From Dactylonectria macrodidyma (lineage: Eukaryota; Ascomycota; Sordariomycetes; Hypocreales; Nectriaceae): a stretch of DNA of 64,000 bases. Position 1 is the first letter of the stretch; each line of letters begins with the position of its first letter. Below the pieces are notes generated by a model. The model was not told where the DNA came from. It saw only the letters and a list, made by a program, of their open reading frames with translations, and did no database searches. The DNA lies in NCBI GenBank assembly GCA_020744425.1, contig JAGMUV010000004.1, forward strand, positions 3,348,001 to 3,412,000, in the 5' to 3' direction. Of the stretch, positions 8,955 to 19,023 are shown in pieces. Made by a program: the position numbers and the translations under genes.

Positions 8955-10626
8955 CTAAACCCCACTCGCCCTCCGCGAAGTCTCCAGGTCATCTACGAGC
9001 CGCTGGACTGGCCATCCAATGCTTGATTTGCAGGCCAATAGTTGCCGAGTGAGTTCTTGGCGGGGCGCCTCGGTTCGAATGAACTTGGAACCTAAAAGGG
9101 CTTGTCAGTTTGGTCGGTGGCAAATGAGCCAACAAGCTAACGCATGTACGGACAATAGGACATTGGGCCAAAGGCATTCACTATCACCGACGGCGTCTTC
9201 TTTGTGAAAGTAATTCCACAAATTTCCATGGCCATGGTCTCTAGGAGATCTTCTTTTGCTTCAAAAGCATGTTCATTCAGATCAAGTGACTGCAGGTCTT
9301 GGAAACCTTGAGAACTCGAGTGAAACTATGAGGACCACGAGTGCTGTGAGGTGGTAGTGCATCACAGACGCTATCGTTGTCAGTTCCAGTCGGTAAGAAA
9401 AAGCAAGCGCACATTACCATGGCAATGTTGAAGGAAACACGCTCGCGGGAATAGGTCGTTTGTTCCTGGTCCTCCCGGTTGCCTTGAAAAGCGTCGAAGT
9501 CGCTGAGGACATGTTGAAGACCACTGGCGAACTTGCTCGAGTGTGTTCTCCCATTCTTCAACACTAAACGCATGGTCAAATGCAATGTTTATGATTCTTC
9601 CCAATATTAGTGTGATGGAGTTGAGGTAATCCTGGTCTGAATTATGATCGACACTCAATGACACAGACTTTAGGTCGATTTTAAAGGGGCAATTCTCGAA
9701 GAGACTGAAAGTAATATCTTCGCGGAGATAATTCCACAATCCGACTGCTAGCGGACCGCGGTGAAGCTCTCCAGGTAACAGATCCTGGATAGAGACCATT
9801 GAGTAAGCCCCTCGAAGGTGCATGTTCGGATCAATATCACCTGGTCTTGTTAGTGATGTTTCCTGTTTCCCCCTGGGTAACGTGCATTTTTGTGTTGGAT
9901 TCACTTACTATCCAGAATTTCGTAAGATCGCAGTAGACATGTCGCTGCCAGAGCTACACCGCCAGTCATCACCCCGTCGTTTTCTTCAATATTGATGAGC
10001 AACTGAACACATCGACCATGATAATTCTCAGCAGTGGCTCGGAAACTGCTAGCTGTCGTTTTGGACATGTGCATAGCTGATAGAGCAATGATTGCAAAGA
10101 ACAGAAGTGGTTCCTGGAGCGATATCAAAGGCACAGTGACCTCAAATGCCGATGTGGCGTCGCTGAGGTCATACCACTTAGACAAATCGGAGATGTAGTG
10201 GTGGAATAGGCGTGCAATCTTTTGGTCCTGGAGAGCATCTCGCGGACTCTTGGATAAAACATCGCTCTGTCCTATAATGAGCCGATTTTAGCTATCCCAG
10301 ATGTTATGGTAAACGATGGTGCCTTTCACTTGCCTGCACCCGCATCTGGATGGGATGCGCGAAACTCGGCTGATCTCTCGGATCGATCGCAGTACCGATT
10401 TGACTTTGCGCATTTCTGGCACACTGGTGTTGCTTGATCACCTATGACTCGGAATCAGAAGAGCATCCCTCACTTCATAGAATTTTAACACAGTTTGAAA
10501 CGAATCCCCGTACATTTTAACTTGCGTCGCCGACACGTGTTGCTGTGAATTTTAGTGATTCTGCAGAGCGGTGGATGCGACTCGAGATCGGGCTTACCAA
10601 GAAGCTTTGTTCACGGTACGCGGCAT
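8955..10626 (-). CDS. Zn2Cys6 fungal transcription factor, probably frameshifted
   Basis: Seven exons on the minus strand: 10598-10626, 10514-10542, 10334-10441, 9909-10271, 9418-9840, 9154-9370 and 8955-9091. Introns are 47-72 bp and mostly have good donors (gtaagc, gtacgg, gtaagt, gtaatg). The spliced N-terminus is a full binuclear zinc cluster: C-N-T-C-R-R-R-K-L-K-C, then P-V-C-Q-K-C and N-R-Y-C. About 390 residues of fungal-TF regulatory domain follow, ending in G-W-P-V-Q-R-L-V. It should be a nuclear DNA-binding regulator of CGG-type sites. One base is out of frame in exon 6 near 9305-9325, between V-L-I-V-S-L-E-F-S and Q-G-F-Q-D-L-Q. A 37-nt intron could also repair the frame. The gene is therefore either a recent pseudogene, a sequencing error or spliced unusually. 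It lies just upstream of the dioxygenase gene. Confidence 0.78.
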
Positions 10627-13600
10627 GTATTCCAGATGATCAACACTACACACGTGCAATACAGTCGACTTTGTCGAAGTTGGATGAATCAGGAATGTCG
10701 CAATCCAGTTATCATCGAGGATGTTTGCTCCACATGTGACCTGCATGCAAGCTCTAGGTTAGTGCCCTTACCACATTGGGATACTGCCCTCGAAACCCAA
10801 GTTCCCGCCCTCAGGTTGGAACGCAATAATCGGATATTAACAAAGTGATTCTCCATTAATGCAGCGTTTCAAATTTCTACTAAAACTTCAGTTTCGTCAA
10901 TTTAGAGTTCGAGCCATCGTTCTTGCATGCCAGCCGTGAGTAATCTCAGAACTGTCTAGGTGCTGGGTCAGCAAGCAGCACTTGGGCACAATATGAAAGT
11001 AGTATTCAATGATGCCTAGGATGTAAACATGCGAGTAGTGCCGTTCTCAGATAGATTCAAGTATGCATCGTTGGTCTGTTTTATCCTTGTTGCATCAAAA
11101 TACGCCATGGGACAGGACTTGACTTGACTTGCCGCCTTGGAATAACTCGCCACAGCTACCATGTAGAAACATACTTTGCTCTCTTTACGATGATCAGACC
11201 TCGATGCATATACAAGCATTCTAAGTTCTCGGGAGGATTGTGACGAGGCATACACTCTTCATGTCTCCTGAAGAAGAGGTTGAAGTTTATAACCAAATAC
11301 ATCGATGTAGATGTCCAGATTCGCCGAGGCGTACGCAGACTCGTACCACATACTCGGACCTAGAGCATTAAAACTTAAGGCGGTATTCTTGAAGCACTAC
11401 AGCAGCCGTGTATATGTGCGGAGGAGGAACTAAGCGCAATTATTTGATTGGATCAAGTGGAGACCATGTCTGGGTTCAGATAGATACGGAAGTTCGAGTA
11501 TATCAGACGGTTTCTGTATTGGGGCGGAGCCAGTGACTATGAGCCAACATTGCCCCTGTATCCTAGTCACCATGTGTCGGACGACGCACGTGTATGCGAG
11601 CTAGGCTGCATTCTTCGTTTATCCTCATATCCATTAGGCAGCCCTGTCTAAGGAAGCTTCTATCCTCGAGAAAATTTTCCGAGGCGCACGTAGTTGAACA
11701 CTGCGAGTAGGGCCAGCCTTTGCGGCTTTCAAAATTGTTACCTTGGGGCAAAGAGCACTTGATGACGCCGTTTTTCTGACATTGTACGAATAGAACGACG
11801 GGTGGATTACGCTTGATTTTAATCTCACCATGGGTCGATGTTTTGATCCGGGCGAGCCAGAATTTGAGAACGATCAAACCCTAGTTTATCCCCACAGGCT
11901 CCAGACCCACCGTGACCCCCATTCGACCTCTTGCTCACGGCGACTCCACAGAAGATTTGATCTGGCCATTTTTCAGCATCGGGAAAAGCCGCTATTGTAC
12001 GACAGTAGACTACAAATTACACGCAAACGTTCGACTTTGCCACCGGAGCAGTTAGCTACTCGGTAGGTGTGCCTAAACTGGACTAACGTAGTGTTGCCGG
12101 AACTTGCTAAGAACTTGACTGCATTCCCACAACATCCGGGTACGAACTCCCTGCCTATTTGGGACGGAAGTCTCCTATTATCCACATAACGTAAGTACCT
12201 AGATTTAGCCCTTCTTTACATGCCACCATCGTGTATTGGGCACAGCAACCTCTTTCACTTGAGACTTATTTTACCTAGACAAGTACACTTACGCGCATGT
12301 TGTGAAATAAGCATTGGACGTTTCTGGCTCTACGAGGAAGAGGTTGCGACCAAACGTAGAACTCTTCTACGCACATTCTTCTTTCCCTGCCTTTTAACTT
12401 GTACAACTGCGTTTGGGGTCCCTTGTCACGGCCTCATGTAAGTTGTGACCGACTCCGAGTGATCCATGGCTTTCCATCGAGGTCTGTAGCGCCGCTATAC
12501 AAGTAACTTTCAAAGTTCGAGTGGCGGTGGGAGTAATCCCGCTGAAGGACTCATATTTGGCTTCCCGAACGGAAGCAGTGGGAGCGAATGGCCTGTTCAA
12601 CCTGCAGCTATTTTCGTGCTTTCTCTATTTTACATCGAATCACGATTCTACATGGCACAGTAGACTACTGGAAAACTACTAGAGAATACTGACTTCGTTT
12701 GAGCGGAGATGGGTCTAGTATGTCAAAGAGACATTTTAGTGACGGGCATTTGAAGGTAACGATCCAGGCCACGACCTAGTAACAATAACTGTGGGTTTGA
12801 CTAAACGAGAAACCTGCAACACTAATGACCAGTTTGATTATACGCTCTTGACTTCGTTGACGAAGTATTCCATGATCCTGATGTAATTACAAGTCACATG
12901 TTAAATTGTGAATGGAAATCGCGCACCTTGTTCGATATATGTGCATCAGACATTCCCACCATTGTTCGATCCGGAGTATCGGAAGATCGACTGATTGCAA
13001 CATATATGTGCCATAGTCCTCCCTGAATGGATTTGAGTGGAACGTATCAAAGTCGTCACAGTGCGATCTATTGACTCTACTCGCATCCTGAAATCTTGGC
13101 TTGCCTGACGGCAGCTGAACAAGGGTACTGATCACCAGGCTGACACACCTAGTTTATGATGGGAAGTCTAGGCGTACCAAAGCATCGGACTCAAGTGGAT
13201 CTAGGGTTTGGAAGTTGTGAGGCACTGCGCGGAAGTTCGCGTGTCCCGTACATCCCACCTGGACTATGTGGATATGATGCTGGCACCAAAGTAGATTGTA
13301 CGCTTGGAGTCTCGGACTGGGCCTCGTGGCCCGCCCAATACGAGGAGGGATTTATCAATCGGCCGCCATCTGATAAAAAAAATCTTCTGATCATCTCCGA
13401 CAGGGGCAGTTATATGGTTGTCAGCTCCGAGGTCCCGCAGTCCGTGATGGGAATCGCCGCCCGCGCTTTAACTGGATATGGCAGCGACCAGCCGATGATT
13501 CCGTCTCGGCGACCCATTGATCCCTGGAGTTATGTCTCTGTAAGGTGCTCGAAAGGGCACTAGGCATATTAAGAGAAAGTCAGAGCCTGCAACGATAAAT

Positions 13601-13666
13601 GAACCCGAGACGACAGCTAAGACTTTGAGAAGCGCCGTTCCAGTCTTCTAGTCAATTGAACCCGAC
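10627..13666. other. 3 kb divergent intergenic region
   Basis: It lies between the regulator (-) and the peroxidase (+). Several frames of 60-135 codons occur on both strands but none has a recognisable motif or plausible splice partners. It must contain both promoters. No repeats or RNA genes were recognised. Confidence 0.5.
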
Positions 13667-15369
13667 ATGAAGGTGACGCTCATCACCGGCATCGTCGCCG
13701 CCACTGCGTCCTTCACTAACGCCAAAACATACATCTGGCCGTCAGAATATGATGAGATTGAAGAAATCTTATCGGTCCAAGGAGGCTATCTTTCGCGACG
13801 TTTTGCTGATGGTGGGTTTACTTGTTCTATGCACATTTGCAAGACCTTGTTACTGAAACCACTCAATTAGGTGTCGTCCCATGCTCGGAGGGAGGCAATG
13901 TAAAGGGCCGGCAAAATGCAGCGGAATGGATCCGAACCGCTTTTCACGATATGATAACTCATGACGCCAAACAGCGGACTGGTGGTATCGATGGTTCTAT
14001 CTGGTTTGAGACGACCCGCCCCGAGAACAATGCTCTCGCCTTCAACAACACTTTCAATTTCATGAACTTCCTCTACTCGTCGAGAGCCTCAGCTGCGGAC
14101 TTGCTCGCTATGAGCGTCATTGTTTCACATAGCTCTTGCGGTGGTACGACAAAGATCCCCTTCCGCTATGGGCGTATCGATGCCTACGAGGCCGGCCCAT
14201 TCGGCGTCCCCGAGGCCCACACACCGTTGCAGACGATGCTGAGCCGCTTCGCAACCGCTGGATATAGCCAAGAAGACATGATCACGCTGGTGGCTTGTGG
14301 TCATACCCTTGGAGGTGTTCACAGTGTGGACTTCCCTCAGATCTCTCCGGGATCCAGCAATATTTACAACGACACCGTGACCAATTTTGATAGCTCACCA
14401 TATCAGTTCGACAACACTGTTGCTACAGAATATGTGAAAGGAACGACAAAAAGCCCGCTCGTTATTGGCACGAACGATACCCTCAACTCCGATAAGCGAA
14501 TCTTTGGCTCTGACAAGAACAAGACGATGAAGGCCTTGGCTAAGAAACCCTCAGCCTTTGAGGCTAAATGCGCGAAAGTCTTCAACCGCATGATTGATAC
14601 AGTTCCGAAGAGTGTGAAGCTGTCTTCTCCTGTTGTGGCCATCGAAATCAAACCCAACATCACAAAATTATACTTGAATGATGAGGGGTCCTTGGTCTTT
14701 GCTGGTCGAGTCCGGGTCAGGACAACCCAGGGCGCCAAAAAAGGACGCGACCCAGCGGACCTTTCTGTTCACCTCACCTATTCAGATCGGAAAGGAAAAG
14801 GCGCCACCGTCATCCAGACGGAACATGCAGGAGATTCTACTGGACTATACGGGGAGACCTTTGCATGGTACGAGTATGAGACAATCATCGAGCCCACACA
14901 AGGAATCAGCAAGTTCAACATTCACTTGACGGTCCCCTCGACGAAGAAAACCACAAAATATACCAACGAGGGTCACGGATACCCAGTTAATGACGCGATT
15001 CTATACCAGGATGTCGAGTCTTGCGTCTCACGGACTTCTGTCAATGGCACCAGGGCATTTGTCGCTAAGGTTGCGATAGATCAGGAACGTGTCGCATCTG
15101 CGCTAAAGATGGAGATCATTCGCTTTGAAAAGAGACAAGGAGTCATTGTACGGAAGATGAGTGTGGAAAGCGTCGATTTCGAGGCCACGGGCGAGGTATC
15201 GGGCAGATGGGTATTCTATGAGGCAATTGTCCAACTGTCAACATCGGCTTGGAGTACCACGTTTGACATTATCTCAGAAGCGAAAAAGAAGAAGAATGGA
15301 GTAACCGGGTATAAGGAGGCGAAGATCGAGTTTCTGAGAACTCGTACATGCGCACGAGTCTCTTCATAG
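13667..15369 (+). CDS. Secreted class II-type heme peroxidase with long C-terminal extension
   Basis: Exons 13667-13811 and 13871-15369 (59-bp intron gtgggt...aattag) encode 547 residues. A signal peptide is evident (M-K-V-T-L-I-T-G-I-V...). The distal heme side has Arg70 and His74 in R-T-A-F-H-D, and G-G-I-D-G-S-I (86-92) provides calcium ligands. The proximal His193 lies in A-C-G-H-T-L-G-G-V-H-S. This is the plant-type peroxidase fold of the lignin and manganese peroxidase class, acting outside the cell with H2O2. The peroxidase domain ends near residue 300. About 220 residues follow that resemble no domain I can name and are rich in beta-prone sequence. No WSC or cellulose-binding module is seen. 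Substrate unknown; I see no acidic manganese-site pattern I can defend. Confidence 0.85.
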
Positions 15370-15853
15370 GTAGTTCCGGGAATCGACGCCATGATTTCCA
15401 GGTGTCTCACACCATCAACCTCTAAAAATTCGCGTCGATGTTTATTGGTGACATGTATAGTCGATATATCGGATGACTGACTTTTCCCGACACTATCAAC
15501 TCATAGTTTGTTCTATTCGAGAGTGGCGATAGCATGCGGCCGCCTCCTGTGTTTGGTATGATCAAGGGTGAGATTGATCCAGATGCACGCGATTAGCTAG
15601 GGCCCGGCTCAGACTAACTGAAGCATTTGTCGAGTGGTTGAGAGCTTTGTTGCGTTTGGTTGGCGTCGTGGTATGAAACAAGGTTTCAATTGGTGTATAA
15701 GGCAGTAAGATAGTAACAGGCATACTGACGAAATTTAACAGCGATGTTGAACGGTTAAGTGAAACTGCAAATTTATCTTGTATTGATGACTTCTTTCACA
15801 CCCAGCATCAAACGAGTGGTGTGCCCGTCATTCATCAGTACTAATGGCGATGC
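15370..15853. other. Intergenic, convergent 3' ends
   Basis: 484 bp between the peroxidase (+) and GH3 (-) stop codons. No coding signal seen. Confidence 0.6.
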
Positions 15854-17692
15854 TCATATTCTCTTACCCGTCTCCTTGCAGACTTTGCTGTACTCAAGAC
15901 CGTGACCGAACCGAAAGAGAGGATCCTCCGTATCGAATGGCAAGTCTTCTTTGGAAGCTTCGACAGCAGCCATAGACCGTGGCAGATCGAATGGTAGTTG
16001 TCCCTTAGGAGCCCACCCATTTGTACTGAAAATGATGTCAAGGAATGCATCGTGACTACTTCCATAGTTTCCCAACACCGCAGCGGCAGCATTTGCAATC
16101 TCAGGTATAGCGGCTGGACGATTAAACTTGATATCCACAATTGTAGGGACAGTAGCGTAGATCTCAGCCTGGCGTGCCTTCTCCGTGACGTTGAACTCAA
16201 TAGAACCATTGTTGATGCTGGCTGCTAGGCCTGTTCCAGTTGTGGGTTTGAATGGGGAAGCAAGTCGAAGGAGAGCATAGTCGGCTTCCCGGGGGCTACT
16301 CACGACCTTCAAGTCTCGGCTCTCGAGAATTGACGGCTCAATGCCTTCAATATAGAAACTAGCATTCAGCGCAGAGAGGGGTAAAGGGAGAAAGTCATCG
16401 CGATTTGTAAGGAGAGTGAAAGCACGACGCTGGGTTTCATTGCCCAGTCGGCTGAAATATTCGTTTCCAACCACGCGCTCCGCAACGATGGGGTCGACAA
16501 AAGGGTTGTCGAAGAGACCCAACTCGAACTTCTCCTTGAGTAGCTTCCGGACAGAGGTATCAATTCGAGACTCAGCTATGATACCCTTGCTGACTAGCTG
16601 GACGATCAGTTCGGGCTTAGTCTCTCCTCCAAAGATGTCACAACCCGCAACTATCGCGCGGCGTGTACGCTCTAGTTCGGTCTGGTTCTCAAGTCCCCAG
16701 GCTCGAGTCGTAACAATGCCCCAGTCAGTGACGACGATCCCGTCAAAACCCAATTGTTCTTTCAAGAGGCCAGTGATGAGGTCTTGGTTGAATGCAAACG
16801 CAACCTCTTCCCATTCAGTGTTGATGGGACGTGAATAGTAAGGCATCATCTGGCGTGTCCCGGCGGCAATCGCAGCTTTGAATGGAATGAGGTGGTGCTC
16901 AAAATTGTCGCCTGGGTATACTTGATTCTTTCCCCACGGAAAATGTGAGTCTTCTCCATTTTCCATTGGGCCACCGCCAGGGAAGTGTTTTGTGGTTGTA
17001 ATGACAGAATGAGGACCGATTGTATCTCCCTGGAAGCCTTTGATGTATTCGACAACAAGAAGACTTGTGAGATTGGCGTCCTCGCCCATTGTACCTCCTG
17101 ACCGACCCCAACGAGGTTCTGTCATGAGATCGATCATAGGGTGCAGAGCCTGTCGAATACCAACTGATACATACTCCTCTCGGGCGATCTCTGCGAAGGT
17201 ATGTGCAAGCGCAGGATCACGCAACGCAGCAATTCCCAAAGGCTCCGTCCAACGAGAGAAGGAGGCGCCAACGTTCGAAACCGCCGTGTCATCGGTCCAG
17301 CCATGTTGTGGGTCGGAAGAGATGGTGATGGGAATCCCGAGTCCAGAATCGAGAGCTAGTTGCTGTAACTGGTTGTACCATGTGGCAACGGCATACGCGT
17401 CGTTGACACCGCCACTAAAGACGTAGTGGGTAATGTGCTTTTTTGTCACATTGGACTGGATATTGCCATCAAATGTGTTGTTGACCAACGAAGTCCGGGC
17501 ATGATACATCTGACCTGCCTTTTCTTCGAGAGACATACGAGACAACAGATCGTCGACCCTGTCATCAATGCAGAGTGTGGAGTTGCGGTAGGGGAGGAGG
17601 TCATTATTGTGACCTCTACGCTGATATCCGTTGGGAATCCCATGAACAAAGGGACTGAAAAGGCCGATAAGAGCTACTAGATAGGTTCGCAT
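15854..17692 (-). CDS. Secreted glycoside hydrolase family 3 beta-glycosidase
   Basis: An intronless frame of 612 residues with a signal peptide (M-R-T-Y-L-V-A-L-I-G-L-F). GH3 blocks appear in order: S-S-D-P-Q-H-G (about 125-131), E-P-R-W-G-R...G-E-D (192-205), K-H-F-P-G-G-G-P (235-242), and the nucleophile Asp323 in G-I-V-V-T-D-W-G. The second alpha/beta domain ends in F-R-F-G-H-G-L-E-Y-S. The K-H-F-P-G-G-G-P and Q-V-Y-P-G pattern is that of exo-acting beta-glucosidase-like GH3 enzymes, so beta-1,3/1,4-glucoside release outside the cell is the best guess; xylosidase activity is not excluded. There is no C-terminal fibronectin-like domain, so it is shorter than the common fungal beta-glucosidases. 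The start at 17692 begins the signal peptide; upstream in-frame codons give no plausible protein. Confidence 0.88.
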   Translation of the reverse strand: MRTYLVALIGLFSPFVHGIPNGYQRRGHNNDLLPYRNSTLCIDDRVDDLLSRMSLEEKAGQMYHARTSLVNNTFDGNIQSNVTKKHITHYVFSGGVNDAYAVATWYNQLQQLALDSGLGIPITISSDPQHGWTDDTAVSNVGASFSRWTEPLGIAALRDPALAHTFAEIAREEYVSVGIRQALHPMIDLMTEPRWGRSGGTMGEDANLTSLLVVEYIKGFQGDTIGPHSVITTTKHFPGGGPMENGEDSHFPWGKNQVYPGDNFEHHLIPFKAAIAAGTRQMMPYYSRPINTEWEEVAFAFNQDLITGLLKEQLGFDGIVVTDWGIVTTRAWGLENQTELERTRRAIVAGCDIFGGETKPELIVQLVSKGIIAESRIDTSVRKLLKEKFELGLFDNPFVDPIVAERVVGNEYFSRLGNETQRRAFTLLTNRDDFLPLPLSALNASFYIEGIEPSILESRDLKVVSSPREADYALLRLASPFKPTTGTGLAASINNGSIEFNVTEKARQAEIYATVPTIVDIKFNRPAAIPEIANAAAAVLGNYGSSHDAFLDIIFSTNGWAPKGQLPFDLPRSMAAVEASKEDLPFDTEDPLFRFGHGLEYSKVCKETGKRI

Positions 17693-19023
17693 GATGAGTT
17701 TGAGGAGTGATGACCTGCGAGACCACGGTGAACAGATCCAAATGATGACTTGCTGGGATCCAGTACTAGAACCGTCAGAGAATATACTACGCTTTATAGA
17801 GGAGTCTGTAGGGAAGCCCGTTTTCATTGACCATATGACTGAGCAACACCTGAGCGATTTGAAGCGACATCGGTGACTACTATTCGGCATCTTTTTGCCA
17901 GTCCCGGCAGAATGGCGTCTACTATCATGCTGATGGAAACAACATGGAGTGATGAAAGGCGGCACAGTCACGTTGTCATTCGGGCCGAATGTAGACTTAT
18001 TTTGAAGCTTATAGATGGTTTGTAGATCCTATGGGGCGATGATGTTTGTTTAACGGTTATTAACCTCGGCCTTTGGAACAATCCGGCCTTGGTTCGGCTC
18101 GTGTGGTGATCGATCGCTGTGTCTAACTTGGAGGGGACAACAAAGAAGTGGAGATGCCGCCCAGTCTCGAGCTGCGGTTGGTTCACTGGCATCAGGCTCT
18201 TCGTCTAGGAACTGAGCCGGGTGACTATAACCGTCCGACAACAGCCTGCTTCCCGTGGGGCAGCATTGAAGTGCTTTGAAAGCCAGGGTGTCACACGAAG
18301 CAACTAATGGTCGAACATCGATTATCCCATGTTGCAAATGCGGGACTGGTGGGAAACGGTTCGGCCCTTTTGAGGGATCATGGCGGGGATGTGGGGTTGA
18401 ATGTGACGAAGCACGGAGAAATCCACCTTGTTAGTCCATGCGCATGACGAGTAGCATGGGGAATTGTAGCGGGGTTTCTTGAAAACGTGTCTTGGCAAAT
18501 CAGTTCTCGGGTCTTGCATCGGCTTGTGTAATACCTAAACCACGTCATAATGTCATTAGTCGATTGACCGATCAGGGTGTATTAGGATGAAGCGGATATC
18601 CAACAGTCGCCAGAACATGGAGTCTAGGATATTCAGGAGGAAAACATACATGGCAAACCCTCGTATTGTTTGGTACTTCGACCTGAGAGGCTGGCCGTCC
18701 AAACAGAGTAGGCGTTCCCTCACCGACTGTTACTACTATGAGAATGATGTGGACGGTACCCCAAATCTTACATAAACTAAAGAGCCTAGAAGAGAACATC
18801 CCTGAGGTGGCCTTCCAACAAAAAATAAGGACTGAGACGGGTTTCACATGGATGCTACATGAGAAGAATAAAGGAGGACGAGTTCAGTGTGAAATAATTT
18901 TCAGTTACATACACGAATGAGAACAGATGAGTAGAAGCAACAAGGACTGAGACCAGGTTGAATGTTATCCATACGGTTCCTTACTTTAGTAGCTATCTAT
19001 CTATGTACAAGGTCTATACAGGA
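17693..19023. other. 1.3 kb intergenic
   Basis: It holds the GH3 promoter on the left and the 3' flank of the subtilase on the right. Frames of up to about 95 codons are present but have no recognisable content. Confidence 0.5.
17791..17799 (-). promoter_or_regulatory. TATA box of the GH3 gene
   Basis: Minus strand ctataaag, about 100 bp upstream of the ATG at 17692, a usual distance for a fungal TATA box with a short leader. Confidence 0.45.

Noticed and set aside
10545..10848. Plus-strand frames of 64 and 97 codons
   Set aside because: They overlap the micro-exons and promoter of the regulator on the other strand and have no motif.
11563..13563. Frames of 65-135 codons between regulator and peroxidase
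   Set aside because: No motifs, no plausible splice partners, and overlapping frames on both strands; length is expected by chance in this composition.
17693..17971. Upstream extension of the GH3 frame by 93 codons
   Set aside because: It would bury the obvious signal peptide beginning at 17692, and the extra sequence is Cys/Arg/Ser-rich without family similarity.
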